In this document: positions 61,523 through 64,000 of the stretch, piece after piece
Position numbering within the stretch: position 1 is the first letter of the stretch
Layout: every line of letters begins with the position of its first letter
From: Flammeovirgaceae bacterium UBA7330
GTDB lineage: Bacteria > Bacteroidota > Bacteroidia > Cytophagales > Cyclobacteriaceae
DNA length: 64,000 bases
Direction: 5' to 3'
Assembly: GCA_002471275.1 (NCBI GenBank)
Contig: DKPQ01000024.1
Coordinates: 124,001 to 188,000, forward strand
Made by a program: the position numbers and the translations under genes
Notes under the pieces: generated by a model
What the model saw: the letters and a program-made list of their open reading frames with translations, nothing else
The model's database searches: none
Told to the model about the DNA's origin: nothing

Positions 61523-64000
61523 ATGAAGCACCCTTCTTTCCTAAAGAACTTATCGTTTTTCTTCCTAATCATTATTTTGGTTTCCTGTTCAAAAGATGAG
61601 CCAGCTAATCCAAAGGTTAGCAAATTAAAGCTTCAGCCGGGATTCAAAGCAGAGCACATTTTCTCTCCATCAGAAATTGATATGGGATCTTGGGTGTCCA
61701 TGGCATTTGATAATAAAGGCAGGCTGATCACATCCGACCAGTATGGTGCACTCTACAGGCTTGAGATACCTGCCATTGGATCGGATTCGCTTACCCCAAA
61801 AATTGAGCGGCTATCCATCAAATCTCCGGACTCAGATTCTGTACTTCTTATGGGGCATGCCCAGGGGTTGTTATATGCATTTAATAGTCTATACGTCATG
61901 GTCAACAACCGGGTGAGTGAAGAATTTCCTGTAGAAAGTGGACTATACCGATTGCAGGATACTAACAATGATGACCAATACGATAGAATCACTCAACTTA
62001 AGCCATTGAAGGGCGACGGAGAACATGGTCCTCACAGTATCATTCTCAGCCCTGATGGTAAATCATTGTATGTGGTATCAGGAAACCATACCGATGCTCC
62101 CGAGATGGATGCTTACAGACTGCCTTCCAACTGGCAACATGACAACCTTTTTCCGCATCTGACTGATCCGCGAGGTCATGCCAGAACGCGAAAGGAGCCC
62201 GGAGGATGGATTGCAAAGACAGACCCGGAGGGGAAAAATTGGGAATTGATCAGTGCCGGCTATCGAAACCCATATGATATCGCATTCAACAGACAGGGAG
62301 ACCTGTTTACCTATGACTCAGATATGGAGTGGGATCTCGGTATGCCCTGGTATCGACCTACCAGAATATGTCATGTGACAAGCGGCAGTGAATTTGGGTG
62401 GAGAACAGGAAATGCCAAGTGGTCTCCTGTTTACCCGGATAATTTACCTCCCGTACTCAACATTGGCCAGGGTTCACCTACGGGGGTTCTGCATGGAAAA
62501 GATTCAGGTTTTCCGGGTAAATATCAGGATGTCTTGTTCGCTTTTGACTGGAGTTTTGGCATTATCTATGGAATACACCTGAAGCCGAACGGAGCTTCAT
62601 ACATTGGCGAGAAAGAAGAGTTTTTGTCCGGTATTCCATTACCTCTGACAGATGGTGTGTTTGGTCCTGATGGGGCCTTGTATTTCCTGACAGGGGGTAG
62701 AAGACTGGATTCGGATCTTTATCGGGTTTATTATGACGGGACAGACACGAAATCGAGTGAAAGTCCGGAAAAGACAGATGCTCAGCAGTTGAGAGTAAAA
62801 CTTGAGCAGTATCATCAGGGTCCCAACCCTGAAGCCATTGAGTTTGCATGGTCGTATTTAGGTCATGAGGACAGGTTTGTACAGTATGCTGCCAGGATAG
62901 CAGTAGAGCATCAGCCAGTCAATCAATATGTAAAAAAAGTACAGAGCGAATCTGACCCTGTGAAAAAGATCCAGGGAAGTCTGGCGGTAGCCAGACAGGG
63001 TGACCGATCACATCGGGATGCCCTCCTAAAGGGATTGGTTGATATTGATTTTGAAAAGCTTTCATCAGACGATAAAATCAACCTGGTGAGAACCATCGAA
63101 GTGACAATAGCAAGATTTGGAGCCCCATCGGGTGCCCTCAAAGAGCAGGTGGGAAATTATCTGTTTGCTGTATATCCTTCCGAAAATGATGCTTTGGATT
63201 TTATCTCGAGTAAGGTACTGGCATACCTCGAAGTACCAGGAACCATCGAGAAGACCCTGGCACTACTTGAGAAGGAAGTGACTTCAGATGCTTCCAGTAT
63301 GACCGGCACGGCTACTGAGGGCTCTGATCTGATCCTCAGGAATTTACAGTATGGAATGAGCATTGCCAAAACATTGAGTAGTGTACCACCGGCACAGCAT
63401 ACCTACTTTGGTATGACTTTGAGTGATATTGAATCAGGTTGGACTCCAGAGTTGAGGGAGCGCTATTTTAGTTGGTTTGAGAAAATGTTGGGGTATCAGG
63501 CAGGTCATAGCTACATTGGCTTTATCAACAATGCAAGGAAACGCGCCCTGGCATATGTTCCCAATGATCAATTTGACTATTACAATGAGCTCTCTGGTAA
63601 TGCCTTACTCACCGAATCAGGAAACGATATCGCTGAAGCAATCCGTCCGGAAGGTCCTGGCAGGAGGTGGCAGACTGAAGATATTGCTCAAGTTGTCGGA
63701 GAGCCCCTGAAGGGAAGAGATTTCCAAAACGGAAAAAACATGTTCATCGCCGCGAATTGCAAAACCTGCCATACCATAGCGGGTGAAGGTGGTGCCAGTG
63801 GCCCGGACCTTACCCAGCTGGGAACCAGGTTCTCTCCTGAGGATATTCTGAAGGCCATCATAGAGCCCAGTGATGTAATTTCTGATCAATACGCATCATC
63901 TATCCTGATCTTGAAAAATGGGCAGTCTGTGGTAGGAAGGATTGTGAATGAGGAGGGGAGTAACTACAAGGTATCTCAAAATCCTTTCGCTCCTGACCAG
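61523..64000 (+). CDS. PVC-type haem-binding CxxCH protein, partial (right edge)
   Basis: The first 826 residues of a lipoprotein (lipobox 'ILVSC', Cys22) that continues beyond the window. Residues 35-420 look like a glucose/sorbosone dehydrogenase-type beta-propeller ('HGPHSIILSPDGKSLYVVSG', 'LPLTDGVFGPDGALYFLTGG'). A helical region (430-700) follows, then a cytochrome c domain with C746-K-T-C749-H750 ('AANCKTCHTIAGEGGASG'). This order matches the large membrane-bound dehydrogenase/CxxCH proteins first noted in Planctomycetes. It may oxidise a sugar at the cell envelope. The 3' end is missing. Confidence 0.85.
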   Translation, partial: MKHPSFLKNLSFFFLIIILVSCSKDEPANPKVSKLKLQPGFKAEHIFSPSEIDMGSWVSMAFDNKGRLITSDQYGALYRLEIPAIGSDSLTPKIERLSIKSPDSDSVLLMGHAQGLLYAFNSLYVMVNNRVSEEFPVESGLYRLQDTNNDDQYDRITQLKPLKGDGEHGPHSIILSPDGKSLYVVSGNHTDAPEMDAYRLPSNWQHDNLFPHLTDPRGHARTRKEPGGWIAKTDPEGKNWELISAGYRNPYDIAFNRQGDLFTYDSDMEWDLGMPWYRPTRICHVTSGSEFGWRTGNAKWSPVYPDNLPPVLNIGQGSPTGVLHGKDSGFPGKYQDVLFAFDWSFGIIYGIHLKPNGASYIGEKEEFLSGIPLPLTDGVFGPDGALYFLTGGRRLDSDLYRVYYDGTDTKSSESPEKTDAQQLRVKLEQYHQGPNPEAIEFAWSYLGHEDRFVQYAARIAVEHQPVNQYVKKVQSESDPVKKIQGSLAVARQGDRSHRDALLKGLVDIDFEKLSSDDKINLVRTIEVTIARFGAPSGALKEQVGNYLFAVYPSENDALDFISSKVLAYLEVPGTIEKTLALLEKEVTSDASSMTGTATEGSDLILRNLQYGMSIAKTLSSVPPAQHTYFGMTLSDIESGWTPELRERYFSWFEKMLGYQAGHSYIGFINNARKRALAYVPNDQFDYYNELSGNALLTESGNDIAEAIRPEGPGRRWQTEDIAQVVGEPLKGRDFQNGKNMFIAANCKTCHTIAGEGGASGPDLTQLGTRFSPEDILKAIIEPSDVISDQYASSILILKNGQSVVGRIVNEEGSNYKVSQNPFAPDQ

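Overview
The window comes from a Bacteroidota chromosome, most likely a free-living, probably marine, member of the Cytophagales. The lineage call rests on a gliding ABC transporter operon (gldA-gldF-gldG), two PorP/SprF-type outer-membrane proteins of the type IX secretion system (T9SS), two CHU_C-type sorting domains, SprB repeats, many lipoproteins, promoter boxes of the Bacteroidota type (TTG, about 20 bases, TAnnTTTG) and few Shine-Dalgarno sites. No rRNA, tRNA, CRISPR array, insertion sequence or prophage was seen. Gene density is high, and convergent genes usually abut or overlap.

Layout. 1-6.5 kb holds small metabolic and conserved-unknown genes: a sodium/solute symporter, a SiaB-like kinase, DUF302, DUF2911, a DUF3127 protein with an SSB-like tail, DUF2452, an SprB-repeat/cytochrome-like lipoprotein and an exported MsrB. 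6.7-17.3 kb holds the most distinctive region: two copies of a cassette made of an Asp-rich repetitive fibre protein, a CHU_C-domain protein and a PorP/SprF protein, with coupled or near-coupled reading frames. The second copy has two fibre genes, one of 1038 residues with eight exact-length 66-bp repeats and a C1q-like head. 17.3-18.8 kb holds a tandem pair of unknown secreted proteins. 18.8-22 kb holds a sulfatase, L-2-hydroxyglutarate oxidase and a cytosolic MsrB.

22.2-28.8 kb is an RND efflux operon (adaptor, pump, unknown membrane protein, TolC). 28.8-33.7 kb holds an S13 peptidase, a CPA1 antiporter, a GPP34/GOLPH3 protein and an RCK potassium channel with a partner lipoprotein. 33.9-39.4 kb holds GH15 and fused OtsAB, a DEDDh exonuclease and an unknown partner. 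39.6-45.4 kb holds gldA-gldF-gldG-DUF4340 followed by a thioredoxin-like protein and a TPR lipoprotein. 45.4-54.9 kb is mostly housekeeping (Nudix, queuosine-precursor transporter, RNase Z, STAS, PurC, sugar isomerase-like, nucleoside transporter, MORN protein, thiolase). 54.9-56.7 kb holds BatB/BatC-like proteins. The rest holds lipoproteins, a possible exported JAMM-like protein, a LysR regulator, an internally duplicated secreted protein, a TIMP/TonB-C-like protein and, cut by the right edge, a large PVC-type CxxCH haem protein.

The best candidate for an undescribed system is the 6.7-17.3 kb fibre/CHU_C/PorP region. I infer that the CHU_C protein is delivered by T9SS through its own PorP/SprF partner and anchors or displays the fibre, whose base is conserved and whose C-terminal head varies. 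Nothing in the sequence alone proves this. All functional calls are from sequence reading, without database searches.
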